From Chamaelirium japonicum (taxonomy: Eukaryota; Streptophyta; Magnoliopsida; Liliales; Melanthiaceae): a stretch of DNA of 64,000 nt. Location of the stretch: assembly GCA_947650365.1 (NCBI GenBank), contig OX393551.1, positions 6,976,501 through 7,040,500 on the forward strand, in the 5' to 3' direction. Below, in pieces: positions 44,141-55,215 of the stretch. The translations under genes were made by a program, and so were the position numbers. A model generated the notes under the pieces. The model was not told the origin of the DNA. It ran no database searches and saw nothing but the letters and a program-made list of their open reading frames with translations. The stretch's first letter is position 1, and every line of letters begins with the position of its first letter.

Positions 44141-44330
44141 GACCTTGGTCATGGAAATTGAGTACGTCGTTGTCACCAATATCAGCAGGGCTTTCTTGGG
44201 CAATCTCCTTCCTATCCAATTCAATTCTAGATTTGCAACAAATTTGGACAACGTGACCTTTGATGAACTTACATACACCTTCAATTCGTTTATTTGCTCG
44301 GTCTATGAGCAACCAATCTGAATATGGTGG
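44141..44330 (+). mobile_element. Ty1/copia gag fossil, right part
   Basis: Directly after the right border of the hAT MITE (8201-44132), one frame shows a QICNKFG segment like the first half of a copia gag zinc knuckle. This fits the left part at 7450-8192, so the MITE with all its nested load landed inside one old copia gag. Heavily decayed. Confidence 0.45.
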
Positions 44331-45498
44331 TCGTGATCAAGTACGATTGGGTAATAGTGATTCCGTTCATATCACTTAATCTAGTATCCTTTCCCTTTCT
44401 ACCGGGTCTTATTTTTTTGGGCTAATATGTGTAAGGTGCCTAATAAAAAGATCGGTTTAGCCTAAGGATATATAAGAGATCAGTTTAGCCTAAGGTCTCT
44501 ACATTTTCAAGATACCCCGAAACTAACCCCCCCCCCCCCCCCCCCCCCAACCCTTTCTTCTCGCCTCTCTCCCGAGCAGCGGCAGCTACAGTGGACGGCG
44601 GACTTGAGCGGCTCCAGCGGTGGGCGGCGGACGAGAGCGGCTCCGACGGTAGCTGCGGGCAGCTTCGGCGAGCGGCGGAGGCGGCAGCGGTTAGGTCCCT
44701 GACAAAAAGATTGATAGGTCTAGGGTTCATCCCATGGTCGGGGGGGGGGGGGGGGTCGGTTTAGGTTCGACGAAGGTGACGAGTGGGGAGAGGGGAGTTT
44801 CACTGGGCCAGTGGCAATTCAAAAGAAAATTTAAAATACTGTGAAGGGCAATTCTGTCAACAGTATTTCAAAGTCCTTAGACTAAACCGATCTCTTAGTC
44901 ATGGACTTCTCACTAAATCCCCCTATTTTTTAATTATTATAATCTGTCTAATGTTCATCACATGCATAGAATTCTCCTTGCTGTTGCACACTTTACTCGT
45001 GATAATTTAGTTAGTTTTGCCTTATATCCTTTAAATTATTTTGTCAGACTTACGTTATGGATCCATCCTCTCTCTCAGGCAATCTCCGCATCGTGCCGGT
45101 CATCCACCCTATGACATCATCGCTTAGGTCATCCGTCGTCTACTCATCTAATGTTATTCGGATTTTATTTCCAATGCAACGGATTTTGACTTTGCTACCT
45201 CAGGCCTTCACGAGTTTATCATACAGGTAGACCAATCAATGGATTGGATTGGATTTTGATCCGAATTCGATCCATTAAGTAGGATATGGATGTATACTTT
45301 TTATCGGATGATATGTTAACGATCCGAATCCGATAACCCGTTTACTTAATAAATCGGATATGGATTTAGATCCATCCGATCAGTTAATATTCTAATCCAA
45401 CAAACTATAACATAATATATTATATTTTATCAAGAGCTATAATATATTGCCTTAGATCTAAGGCCCTAAGGGTATTCTCATGATCCCTCGATCATGAC
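44331..45498. other. Intergenic stretch with candidate MITE and repeat fragments
   Basis: 44449-44893 is framed by inverted GATCGGTTTAG..CTAAGG arms and holds a C-run of about 28, a GC-rich 140-bp core and a G-run; it may be a MITE that picked up a GC-rich fragment, though target duplications are not clear. 45220-45410 carries a GGATTGGATT/ATCCGAATCC-rich fragment related to 46000 and 52200. No gene seen. Confidence 0.45.
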
Positions 45499-45903
45499 TA
45501 GGGGTGGCAATGGGTCGGGTTGAGACATAGGTACAAGCAAATATATCCAATCTAGATCTGACCCGTTTAATAAACAGTTCAAAAACTTAAACCCAAACCC
45601 GACCCATCTAATAAACGGGTTGATATGACTCGACCCGTTTAGCCCGTTTAATAAATGGGTCAGGTTGGGTTGGGTCAACAGAACCCATATAAATCGGTCA
45701 GGTTTGATGGGGTTGGGTCGAGTCGACACGACCCATTTGATAAGCGGATTAAGTCGAATCAATCGGGTTATAAGAACAAACCCAAACATGACCCATTAAA
45801 TATACCGATCAGTCGGGTCAACTCGTAGGCCAAACCCAAACCCGATAACTTTGGGTCGGGTTTGGATTAGGTTGGCAGGTCAGGTCAAGGATTACCACCC
45901 CTA
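45499..45903. mobile_element. hAT-type MITE of the GGGTCGGGT-rich family
   Basis: Ends TAGGGGTGGCAATGGG and GATTACCACCCCTA are inverted. Flanks ATCATGAC (45491-45498) and ATCAAGAC (45904-45911) form an 8-bp duplication with one mismatch. 405 bp, non-coding. Confidence 0.9.
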
Positions 45904-45994
45904 ATCAAGACTCATATTTTATTCTGACCCTTCCAAGTCCTTAGTCCGGACTTGATTTCTCTATGTGTTTTTAACGCTCAACAAAATTGGCGAC

Positions 45995-46250
45995 ATCCAA
46001 TGTAGACTTGTTAATGGACCACATTCTTATCTGTAACCGATCTGTACTTAACGGATATGGATTGTCTTTTCTAATGCAATAATGATCCAAATCCAATAAC
46101 CCATTTACTTAACGGATCGGATTTAGATACAGTAGTTAATCCGAACCGTTGATAGATATTCACATAGTGACACAGATCCTTATTATGGTTGTTTTTATAT
46201 TGTCGGCTTAGTCTTTCACTTTACATTACTGTTTTGGACATATTTCCTCC
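45995..46250. repeat. Dispersed repeat, copy 1 (partner at 52170)
   Basis: Aligns with 52170-52440: GACTTGTTAATGGACCA, TACTTAACGGATATGGATTG, ATCCGAACCGTTGA, and the tail ACTGTTTTGGACATATTT. Identity looks like about 75 %. The PIF/Harbinger element lies at its right end. Confidence 0.7.
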
Positions 46251-46794
46251 TTAGAGCATCTCCAACGGGCTCCGAGCGAGAGCTCTGAAGGCCCACGTGG
46301 CACTCCGAACGATTTTGGGCGCTCCAACTGGCTCCGAACCAATCTCCCAAGGCCTACGTGGCATGCCACATAGGCCACGTGCGGCCCGGACCTCCGAAGC
46401 CCTCCACATACAACAGAGGTCCTTCGGAGCCTCTGAGCGAATAAAAAATTCTTGTTTTTTTTTAAAAACCCCCCGCACCTTTCATAAATTATTTTATATA
46501 TACATATATCAAAACATCACTTTTCAACGGCTACTTTTAATCCGATCGAGGAGCAACGGCTACGGGGCAACGACTATGAGCAACGGCTATATTTTGGACC
46601 GTTGCCCCCAATTCCAATGTTTATGATTGTTTTAAAATAAAAAAGGATAGGTTAAAAAATTCTAAATTTTTTTTTTTTTTTTGAAAATCTATAAATACCC
46701 CCTTTTACCCATCATTCTTCATCCTCCCACCATTCTTCATTCTCCCACTCCATTTCAAAATAAATTGTGACTTTTTGCACCCACCTACTAGTAT

Positions 46795-47843
46795 ATGGAT
46801 CCGTATCAAAATTTTTCTTACTCCCAATTCCTCACCGGTGATGAATCGGCCTTCAATGCATATATGAGTAGCGATCGAGTCGATGGAAATCCGATGTTCT
46901 CAATTCCGGAGAAGGAGCCAACGACGCAAGGAAAGGCATCGTCCGAACAAGCATCGATCGTGGGGAAGAAGAAGTCTTACAAGCGAGGAGGAAACTGGAC
47001 CATCCCCGATGATAGATTGCTTGTGTCCGCATGGCTCAACACGAGCCAAAATGCAATCCAAGGTATCGGTCAACCACGACTTCATTTTTGGGCAAGAATT
47101 TTTGAATATTACAGCAAGTACAATACCCACTATACGATCGAATGAACCCAAAGCCAAATGATGCATCGATGGTCGGCCATTCAAATATCGGTCAACAAAT
47201 TTTACGGATGTGTTAGCCAAATCGAAGGACGACCGAGATATGGTACCGGACTTGTTGACCAGGTAAATACTTATTAGCGAGTGATTTTGTTTAAATAGTT
47301 ATACCGTCTATGGTTTTAATTTATTTTAAATTATTTATGTAGCTAGCAGATGCAAAACTTTTTTACAATGATCTCTACCACGAGTCATTCAAATTCGAGC
47401 ATTGCTGGGTGGAGCTACGACATCAGCAAAAATGGATACAGCAAACACAATCCTGGAATCAAGTAAGGACAGAGCCGAGGAGAGGGAAGGAGTCTGATTC
47501 ATCACCAAACACCTCCTCTCCGGCAACCCCAGATGTTATGAGCCTCGGGGATGAAGATGACCGGCCTACCAAGATGCAAAGGTCAGAGGGGAGGAAAGCA
47601 GCAAAATTGATAAGGAAGCGTAAAGGTCAGGTGGTAATCGATGGAGGAAGCAGCAAATCCGCCTCCGACCTATTCAGGGAGGCATTCGCATGGATGAAGA
47701 TGGATAAGGAACAATCTAGGAAGGAGAGGAAAGAGAGAAGGGATAAGAATACCGAAAACGCAACTATGGTCGAAGTCGCAAAGTTGCAAGCACAAACCGA
47801 GTCTCAAAAGGAAGCACGAAAGCAACAGAAATTGATGATGTGA
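46795..47843 (+). pseudogene. PIF/Harbinger Myb/SANT-like ORF (ORF1)
   Basis: Two exons: 46795-47262 and 47343-47843, with a clean GTAAAT...TAG intron and phase 0 on both sides; 322 codons in all. The trihelix/Myb-like part (RGGNWTIPDDRLLVSAWLN through the MMHRWSAIQ region) should bind element ends or the transposase; the C-terminal part (SASDLFREAFAWMKMD, KLQAQTESQKEARKQQKL) resembles the NAM-associated/coiled-coil tail of these proteins. One premature TGA at 47143-47145 (expected CGA, Arg) truncates it after 116 residues. Confidence 0.85.
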
Positions 47844-48145
47844 TCATGATGAAGGATCTCACGGGGCTCTCACAGGCAGAGCGAGAATATTTTGAACTAC
47901 ACAAGGCTTAGATTCTAGCTCGGAAAGGCTTATGATTTCTTTGAAGTGTAATATGTAGTAGCTTTAATTAGAGATATGACTTTCTTGAATTATTTAAATT
48001 TTGTAATTTTCAGTAGATTGTATTAGGTGTTGAACTCTTTTGGCATTCAATAAAAGTGCTTTTGTTATTGAAATTGAAAGCGCGTACAAGAACTCGAATA
48101 AGTTCGAGACAATTACATTAAAATAAAAAAAACATAATCTTAAAC

Positions 48146-49429
48146 TTAAGATCCCTTGAGTTGCCACAAATGCTCGATCAAATCATTTTGAAGTTGGTCG
48201 TGGGTTTCCCTGCTCCTTATCCGATGATGATTCTGGATAAACTCCATCAGATGCACCGTGTGCTCGTGAGAAGCTTCTACAATTGGCGTTACATCGGGGA
48301 CATCAAAGTCGAGATCGTGGTGAAGATCCCGTTCATCTTCAACAATCATATTATGCATTATAATGCAGGCTGTCATAATGTCTATAAGCACATTCGGCTA
48401 CCAAAAATGTGTCGGTCCTCTTACTATCGCAAATCGGGCTTGCAACACTCCGAAAGCTCGCTTGAAATCCTTTCGTGCCCCCTCTTGCTATTGAGAAAAA
48501 TACTTATTTTTGTTTCCTCGAGGTGCTGGGATGGTCTTCACTAGTGTTGACCATGAGGGGTAAATCCCATCGGCAAGATAGTATCGCATATTATAGTCAT
48601 GGCCATTGATTGTAAAATTACATGGGGCAACTCTTCCCTCTACAAGTTGCCTGAATACCGGTGAACGATCGAGGACGTTGATATCATTGTGCGACCCTGG
48701 CAGCCCGAAGAAGGAGTGTCAGATCCATAGATCTTTGCTAGCTACAGCCTCTAAAATAATTGTTGGCTCATGAATATGGCCAGTGTACATACCTTGCCAG
48801 GCTGTTGGGCAGTTCTTCCAGTGCATGCAATCAATGCTTCCGAGCATGCCTGGAAACCCTCGTTGTTCACCTTCTGCGAGGAGTCGTGCAACATCTTCGT
48901 TATTGGGTGAAGAATGATACTTCTTCCCAAAGACGTTGATGACCGCTCGAACAAACCTCTGCAAGCTCTCGATCGAAGTACTTTCTCCGATCCGAACGTA
49001 GTCATCCACGGAATCGGCGGATGCTCCATACGCGAGCATCCACATAGCGGCGGTAGTTTTTTAAAGACTGGATAGTCCTAATTTTTCAGCATTGTTCCTC
49101 TTTTGGACGAAGTAGTTGTCGTGGTCCACGATTGCATCGTGGATCCGCAGGAAGTGAGGATGACTCATCTTGAATCTCTGTCGGAACTGGTAAGGAAGAT
49201 AAGTTGACTGATCAGCGAAGTAATCCTGAAATAGCCGATTATGGCCTTCCAGTCTACTACGATCAAGCACGGCGTGGCCTGGTACATAGCCGCGTCTTCT
49301 ACGTCGATGTGAACTTTCAGCTTGCTGCTCTTCCTCGCACGCGGTGGCTCCCAGAAGAAATAACATTCTACGGGTGGAGCTATCGTCGTTGCTGCTCGAC
49401 GTGTTGTCGGTGGGGCTCAAACTGGACAT
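48146..49429 (-). pseudogene. PIF/Harbinger transposase (HARBI1-like), broken
   Basis: One frame of 427 codons plus stop carries the full DDE transposase: HFLRIHDAIVDHD (N-terminal), GSIDCMHWKNCP with the first Asp at 48830-48832, LADGIYPSW with the second Asp at 48569-48571, FGVLQARFAIVRGP, and DIMTACIIMHNMIVEDER near the end. Premature stops lie at 49061 (TAA), 48719 (TGA at the Trp of DLWIWHSFF), 48488 (TAG) and 48398 (TAG). The expected catalytic Glu of the ERAFGVLQ motif is Lys (48461-48463). No frameshift was found, so decay so far is by substitution only. Confidence 0.9.
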
Positions 49430-50579
49430 GGTGTTTGGAGAGTGGATGGTTTGGACAAAGTTTGAATTTGTGATGGTGTGATAAGAGAAGCCTCATCTTT
49501 ATATAGAAAAAATTTCAACGAATAGATATCTATCCGTTGGTGGTGGTAATACGTGCCACCTCGCATGTCATGCCCAACGGATCGAAATCCATCAGTTTGG
49601 CTCTTAAAATGCGAGCCACCTCTCATATCGTGCCCAACGGATAGAAATTTATAAGTTTATTCCTTGAAATACGTGTCATCTCGCAGATCATGTTCAACAG
49701 ATAGAAATCTATCTGTTCTGCTTTTGAAATGTGTGTCGATTTGTAGATCGTGCCCGACAGATAGAAATGAACTGTTTATGGTGGATATGTGAGCCGCGTT
49801 GCGGATCATATCCAACGAAAATAAATATAACCGTTAAAAGTATTATATATTTTTTAATAAGCTATTCATAATTTTATCTATTTTTTTAATATTTAAATTG
49901 ATGCGTGGAAAAAAAAATTAAGGTGGGTGGGGTTTGGAGTAAATTTGGAGAGTTTGGATAACTTGTAAATGGATAGGGTGTTTGGTGCAAAATGCTCGGA
50001 CATCCGGTTCGGAGGCCGTTGGAGCTGAACCTCTCACCGAAGAGGCCTCCGATGAGGTGGCAGTAAAAGACGGGCCCCACTTGCTTCGGAGGTGCTCCGA
50101 GCATTGGAGCCGGTTGGAGATGCTCTTAGCACTTCATTTCTTTCTTCTCATAAAAGCAGTTTATATTCCTTTTTTTATATATATACATAGAAGCACACCC
50201 ATGAGGAGCTCTCTTTCTTTTTCTATGTTGTTTTGTCTCTTATACCCAGTTGGAAAGTGCACCGTTTCCTGCAAGTGCCACATGGCATTTTCCCCCAACT
50301 CCATGGCCTATTTTTCCGACAACTGTCGAAATCATAGCCGTCGGATCATGCCATTATGCAAATTCTTATCATACGCCGTGTTTGACGAGTGACACCCCGT
50401 CCCAGTCCCAGCTATCACTGACTGAGACTCGATCGGGGGTCCACGGAACAACATTACGAGGATTGTGAATCAACGTCAAAACAAATTCCAAACAGCTGGT
50501 CACGGCAACCGAGCCCATTCATCCCATTTTTTTCTTTTTGGGCTCGTTTAACGGAGACAAGGGGGAATCCGAATTAAAT

Positions 50580-50747
50580 GAGTTCGGATCTCCTCCAGTC
50601 GGTCGGCCCCGGTCGGTGGGCCCACATGCATTACAGCCGCACGATGGCAGACAACTCCCAATGAATCGTACTTAGCTTGACTATATGCCATTGTGATGCG
50701 TGTCGGGCCCACAACTGGAGCCGACCAACCGGAGGAGATCCGAACTT
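50580..50747. mobile_element. Mutator-type MITE, 168 bp
   Basis: Inverted ends GAGTTCGGATCTCCTCC and GGAGGAGATCCGAACTT (about 27 bp, three mismatches). 9-bp duplication GAATTAAAT (50571-50579) and GAATTAAAG (50748-50756). Non-coding. The duplicated partner segment near 53690 lacks it. Confidence 0.8.
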
Positions 50748-50948
50748 GAATTAAAGCCCTTAACTTAGGCGCCCCGAACCACGAAATCACAGTGTTTCGG
50801 GATTCCGCCAACGACAACTGTCCCAACTTGTTTTTGTCTTATCACTCAGCCCTTATAATGCGAGCCCCTGAGGTTCTCTCCGTGGCTAATAGATCTCAAC
50901 AATTCGGAACATTAATTAACGAAAAGTTTATTCACATCTCAAATATGA

Positions 50949-51216
50949 GAGAAAATCTATGGTATAACGGTGATACCAGGTCACTGGTATCACGGGCAAA
51001 TCAAACCGCTGGATCATCCATTTAGCACCGCTATAATTACATCATAGCCACACGATAGCGGCCACCACGACAGGTGCATCACACTTAGCCCCAACTGCAC
51101 CTCTACCGTTTCTCTGATTTGAAGGATGATTGCGAGGAGAGAGATTGACATCAGTGGTTGTAAATGATCCGTGATGCCACCTCAGCAAAAATCACCGTTA
51201 TACCAAAGTTTTTCTC
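50949..51216. mobile_element. Mutator-type MITE, 268 bp
   Basis: Inverted ends: GAGAAAATCTATGGTATAAC at left and the complement of GAGAAAAACTTTGGTATAAC at right (26 bp with CGGTGAT, two mismatches). Perfect 9-bp duplication CAAATATGA (50940-50948 and 51217-51225). The partner segment at 53737-53750 shows the unfilled site CCAAATATGACATG. Confidence 0.9.
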
Positions 51217-51450
51217 CAAATATGATGAGTATACCCCATTCCCATGAGAATCTACTCCATTCTTTTATGTCAAGAATAACCCCACTATATTATACCCCAT
51301 TCTCCCTTCGCTGCTTACCCTAACCTCCTCCCCCTTTCATGATCCATCCCCTCCAAACCTCCATACGCATCACCTCCTTGTCGGCACTTTAGTCAACATG
51401 CATACTTTTGATCGTCAATGCCTACCCGCCTCAATCGCCCAGTTCCAACG

Positions 51451-52169
51451 TCGGTGCCTTCGGCGTCCCTCGACCACCGATGCATCCGCCGCCGGCATCC
51501 TGGCGTCTCTGGCACCCATCTTTGACGCAGACGCCTTCACCTCTCCTTCCCCCCTTTCTTCCCTCATATTTTTTCATTGCTGGGTCACTGTCTCCTTCCC
51601 TTTCCCCTCCTCGTTGGCTAGCATGTTTGGCAGTTAAAGTGTTTCGAGGGAGGCGAGGGCGGCTCCAACAAGGAGGAGGAGAGGTAGTGGTGGTTCCGAC
51701 AGTAGGGAAGGAGGAGGGGAAGGAGAGGAAGCTAGGAGGAGGAGAAGTCTTGATCTAGCAATAGGGAAGGAGGGGATCTAGGTGGGGTATTAAGGAGGAG
51801 ATGGTATACTTGTGAAAAAAAGAAGAGGAAAAACCGAGGGGAAACAAGGTATGCCAATCATTTTGGCAGCATTTATATACATCATGATTTAATTATTTTT
51901 GTGGGGTTGCACGCCACCACCCACCTTCGCCTTTTTTCCTCCTCCCTCTTCTTCTGCTTCTTCCTCCTTCATAAGTCTCTCTGCATCGCATTTAGCTACT
52001 ATAGATCGAGTACTCCTACAGATCATTAAATAGTTTCAGGGCGAGTGATCGACAATGACAAGTGCCACTACAATACACTCGGTATCCTTGGAACAAATGA
52101 GTTGTGAAGCATTAGCCTTGAAAATAACCAAGTGTTGGAGGAGAAAGGATGAGGATTCGACACTCACTG
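51451..52169. other. Intergenic, no gene seen
   Basis: CT-rich then GA-rich sequence; the open frames at 51398-51758 are compositional. Nothing recognised. Confidence 0.4.
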
Positions 52170-52440
52170 ACGTCCAAATGTCCAATATAAACTTGTTGAT
52201 GGACCAGATTTTGATTCGAATCCGATCCGTACTTAACGGATATGGATTGGCTTTTCGAATCCGATAACAATCCGAATCCGATAGCCAAATTACTTAACCG
52301 ATCGGATTTTGGATATAGCAGAATCCGAACCGTTGACAGTACTACACACAGGTCCTTTGGTTGGTTGTTCTTATATGGTTGGATTTGTCTTCCCTTTGCA
52401 TTGTTGTTTTGGGTATATTTTCTTATTTGTTTTGTGTGTT
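52170..52440. repeat. Dispersed repeat, copy 2 (partner at 45995)
   Basis: See partner; here the block includes AATCCGATCCGTACTTAACG, ATCCGAACCGTTGACAG and ATTGTTGTTTTGGGTATATT. It runs on past the point where copy 1 is cut by the PIF element. Confidence 0.7.
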
Positions 52441-52524
52441 TCATAAGGCCACATGAACTCCTACGGATTCATTTATATCTACAGAGGCATTTAATTTCTT
52501 TCTTGGGGTTATTAACGCTCCTTA

Positions 52525-52790
52525 TGTCGCACACATGTAATTAAAAAAATTATAAATAACAATTTTATCCCTACATATAAAATGTAACAATTGTAGCAAA
52601 AGAGTAACAATTGGTAAAGAGCAACAATCCGTTAGTTTTGGCTAACACGATCTCCTTCTACCTCACACATGTAATTAAAAAAAATTATAAATGACAATAT
52701 TAGCTCTATATATAAAGTGTAACCATCTTAGCCAAAGAGTAACAATTGATAAAAAGTAACAATCCGTTAGCAATAAGTAACAATTTAATA
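52525..52790. repeat. Two AT-rich tandem repeats of about 133 bp
   Basis: CACACATGTAATTAAAAAAA, then a tatata-type run, AGAGTAACAATTG and AGCAACAATCCGTTAG occur twice with a period of about 133 bp and moderate divergence. Beyond 52790 to 53270 the sequence is AT-rich without a gene. Confidence 0.65.
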
Positions 52791-53269
52791 TGGTAAATAC
52801 CTTAGTTGTAGAGTGATTGTAGCGGTATTTCTGCACATCTGGGTGACAATATGTAATATTTTTGTGATAAAAAAATAGTTAACTATGCTAAACCAAACTG
52901 ATTCTATCTCGCACTTAAAGAGTAACAATTAGGTAAAAAAAAAGTAACTATTCGGTTGGTTGACATAATATATTTTTTGTTTGATGGAAATATGTATAAA
53001 AAAATATATATTTTGTGGTTTTAAATCGACAATTTAGAGTGATTTTAATTGTATTTTCGTACAAAAAATGATTCATGTTCAATTGATAGTAAGAAATATA
53101 AATTTAATGAATTTTGGTTGGAAATTATTATCCTTTTTTTTTGTTTGGTGAAATTTCAGGAGGAAGCTTTTGTAATACAAGACATTTAGAAGGGCTTATT
53201 ACAAGTTGATTCCTTTGCTAGGGGTCTATCGCTAAGTCCCCCTTCTTTCTTACAATAAAGACGGTTTAG

Positions 53270-53960
53270 GCTCCTTTCCTGGAAGCACACCTATGGGGAA
53301 TTCACTTCCATTTTCTCTGTTGTCTTGACTCTTATCTAGTTGGAAAGTGCATCGTTTTCCTACACGTACCACCTGGCGCTTTTCATCAAATCCATTTAAT
53401 AATGGGCTATTTTCTTACAACTGTCGCAATCATAGCCGTCGGACCATGCCCATGATGCAAGCCCTTATCGTACGCCGTGTTTGACGAGTAGCACCCCGTC
53501 ACCGTCCCTGCCCCAACCATCACTGACTCGATCGGGGGACCATGGAACAGTGTTACGTGGGTCATTTGGCTTGCTACGAATCAAAATCAAATCAAATCAA
53601 ATTCCACAACGCATCGGTTGGTCAACGGCAACAGAGTCTATTTTTTTCTTTTTTCTTTTTGGGCTCGTTTATCGGAGACCAGTTGGAATCTACCCGGTTG
53701 GAGACATTAATTAAGGAAAAGTTTATTTACACCCCAAATATGACATGTATACCCTGTTTCTATGAAAAACCTTTTTTTTTGGTTTAATATGTATAGCAAG
53801 AATAGCCCCTCTATTCCTTTCTCCATTCATTGCTTACCCTATCCTCTCCCATCCATACTCCATCCCTTGTGAACCTTCATACCCATCACCTTCTCGTCGG
53901 CACTTTCGTCATCGGCATACCCCTGACCATTGATGCCTTCGTCGTCGACATCTTTACGGA
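53270..53960. repeat. Diverged segmental duplication, copy 2 (partner at 50129)
   Basis: Partner of 50129-51450 without the two MITEs, hence the reference for their empty sites. After 53960 a GA-rich stretch without a gene runs to the hAT MITE at 54230. Confidence 0.75.
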
Positions 53961-54229
53961 AGAAGGGGGGGGAGGGGAATGAGACAAAGCTAGGAGGAGA
54001 AGAGGCTGTGCTTTAGCGATGGGAGAGGAGAGGAAGGGGGAGGAAGAAGATGGAGATGAACGAGGAGGGGTAGGAGGACGAGGAGGAAGGAGGGAGGAGG
54101 AGGCAACGGGTTGGATGGGATCGACGACTTCGGATGGTCAGTGACTTGCATGGGCACCAGCGAGCCAGGGAGGAAGGAAAAAAAGAAAGAAGATGTGGGT
54201 TGCCTACAGAGTTTGAGTTTGACTTTAAT

Positions 54230-54713
54230 TACTATCGGCAATTTTGGACCCAATATGGTAGACCCGACACGAAATTAGTGGGTCTAGATTAAACGGGTTC
54301 GTGTCGTAAATGGGTCGACACGACTAACCCGTTTAAAATGGGTCAGGTCCAAGCTTAGGGTCTAGTCCGAGAAGACCGTTTAAAATTCAACGGGTCGTGT
54401 CGGGTCGGATCTACTCGCAATTCGATACTGTAGTATAAACGATAATACTGTAGTATGGTAGTATGTAGTACCAGCGGGTCTTATCGGGTCATGTCGGGTT
54501 GGCCCGATTGAGTCGGGTCAATTGAATAGATTCGTGTGGTAAACAGGTCTAACGGGTCTTATCAGGTCTACCCGTGTATAAACGGGTCGGGTACGGGTTT
54601 ATGGTCTAGACATGATTAATTAAACAGGTTGGGTCAGGGTCTAGGGGTCTTGGACACGATCCGAAACTAGACACGAAATAAACCCCATCCGACCCGACCC
54701 ATTGCCACCCCTA
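54230..54713. mobile_element. hAT-type MITE of the GGGTCGGGT-rich family, intact
   Basis: Perfect 8-bp duplication ACTTTAAT (54222-54229 and 54714-54721). Ends TACTATCGGCAA (worn) and TTGCCACCCCTA. 484 bp, the best reference for the copy split at 8201-44132. Confidence 0.9.
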
Positions 54714-54779
54714 ACTTTAATCACGAGCAGCTCCTAGCAGGAAAAAAAAAAAAACTCCTAACACGGTGCCATTGTCCTG

Positions 54780-54790
54780 TCTATATAAAG
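54780..54790 (+). promoter_or_regulatory. TATA box of the ERMP1-like gene
   Basis: TCTATATAAAG about 220 bp before the ATG at 55003. The leader up to the ATG contains a 4-fold GGAGATC repeat (54961-54985) and a GA-rich run. Transcription start is expected near 54812. Confidence 0.5.
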
Positions 54791-55002
54791 ACTGTGCTGT
54801 ATATAGACATAGCGGCCCAACCGTCATTTTTTGGGGTGTGAATAAATTTCCCTTTAATTAAACACTTAAACCCCATTTTTATATCACACTCGCCTTCCCC
54901 TGTCTCGCCTCGAGCCCCCTCCCTCTCATTTCTTTTTTCTATTCGTCCAGATACTTTCGCCGGAGATCGGAGATCGGAGATCGGAGACAGAGAGGAAGAG
55001 AG

Positions 55003-55215
55003 ATGGGGTTGTGGTGGAGGCCGGGGGACGCAGCGGCCTTCAAGTGTCTGCTGGCGCTCGCCGTGATGTACGGGGTCATGTCCTTCGCCGCTTACACCAT
55101 CATCCACATGCGGCACGTCCTGCCGCTGGGTCCGGACGCGCCGCCTGACCGCTTCTCCGAGGCCCGGGCAGTAGAGCACATCCGGTACCTCACCGTCGAG
55201 ATCGACGGCCGCCAG
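55003..55215 (+). CDS. ERMP1: ERMP1-like exon 1
   Basis: 71 codons from the first ATG after the leader to a CAG|GTGAGC donor. Encodes the cytosolic tip, the membrane segment CLLALAVMYGVMSFAAYTII and the start of the lumenal part. Confidence 0.9.

Larger units (their letters stand above)
46254..50125. mobile_element. PIF/Harbinger DNA transposon, 3.9 kb, inactive
   Basis: Terminal inverted repeats GAGCATCTCCAAC.GGCTCC at both ends and a 3-bp TTA duplication (46251-46253 and 50126-50128), the usual PIF/Harbinger target. It encodes, convergently, a Myb/SANT-like protein (plus) and a DDE transposase (minus). Both genes carry stops, so the copy is dead, but the ends look good enough to be recognised by an active relative. 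Confidence 0.95.
50129..51450. repeat. Diverged segmental duplication, copy 1 (partner at 53270)
   Basis: Aligns in order with 53270-53960: GTTGGAAAGTGCA, ATCATAGCCGTCGGA.CATG, TACGCCGTGTTTGACGAGT, ACTGACTCGATCGGGGG-like, TTTTTGGGCTCGTTTA, TTTATTCACATCTCAAATATGA, and the CCTCC..CATACGCATCACCTCC block with GTCGGCACTTT. About 75-80 % identical. Copy 1 is longer because it has two MITE insertions. No gene recognised in either copy. Confidence 0.75.

Noticed and set aside
43992-44321. A 109-codon frame spanning the right MITE end as a gene
   Set aside because: It begins in MITE sequence and runs into a copia gag fossil in another frame; no independent protein match.
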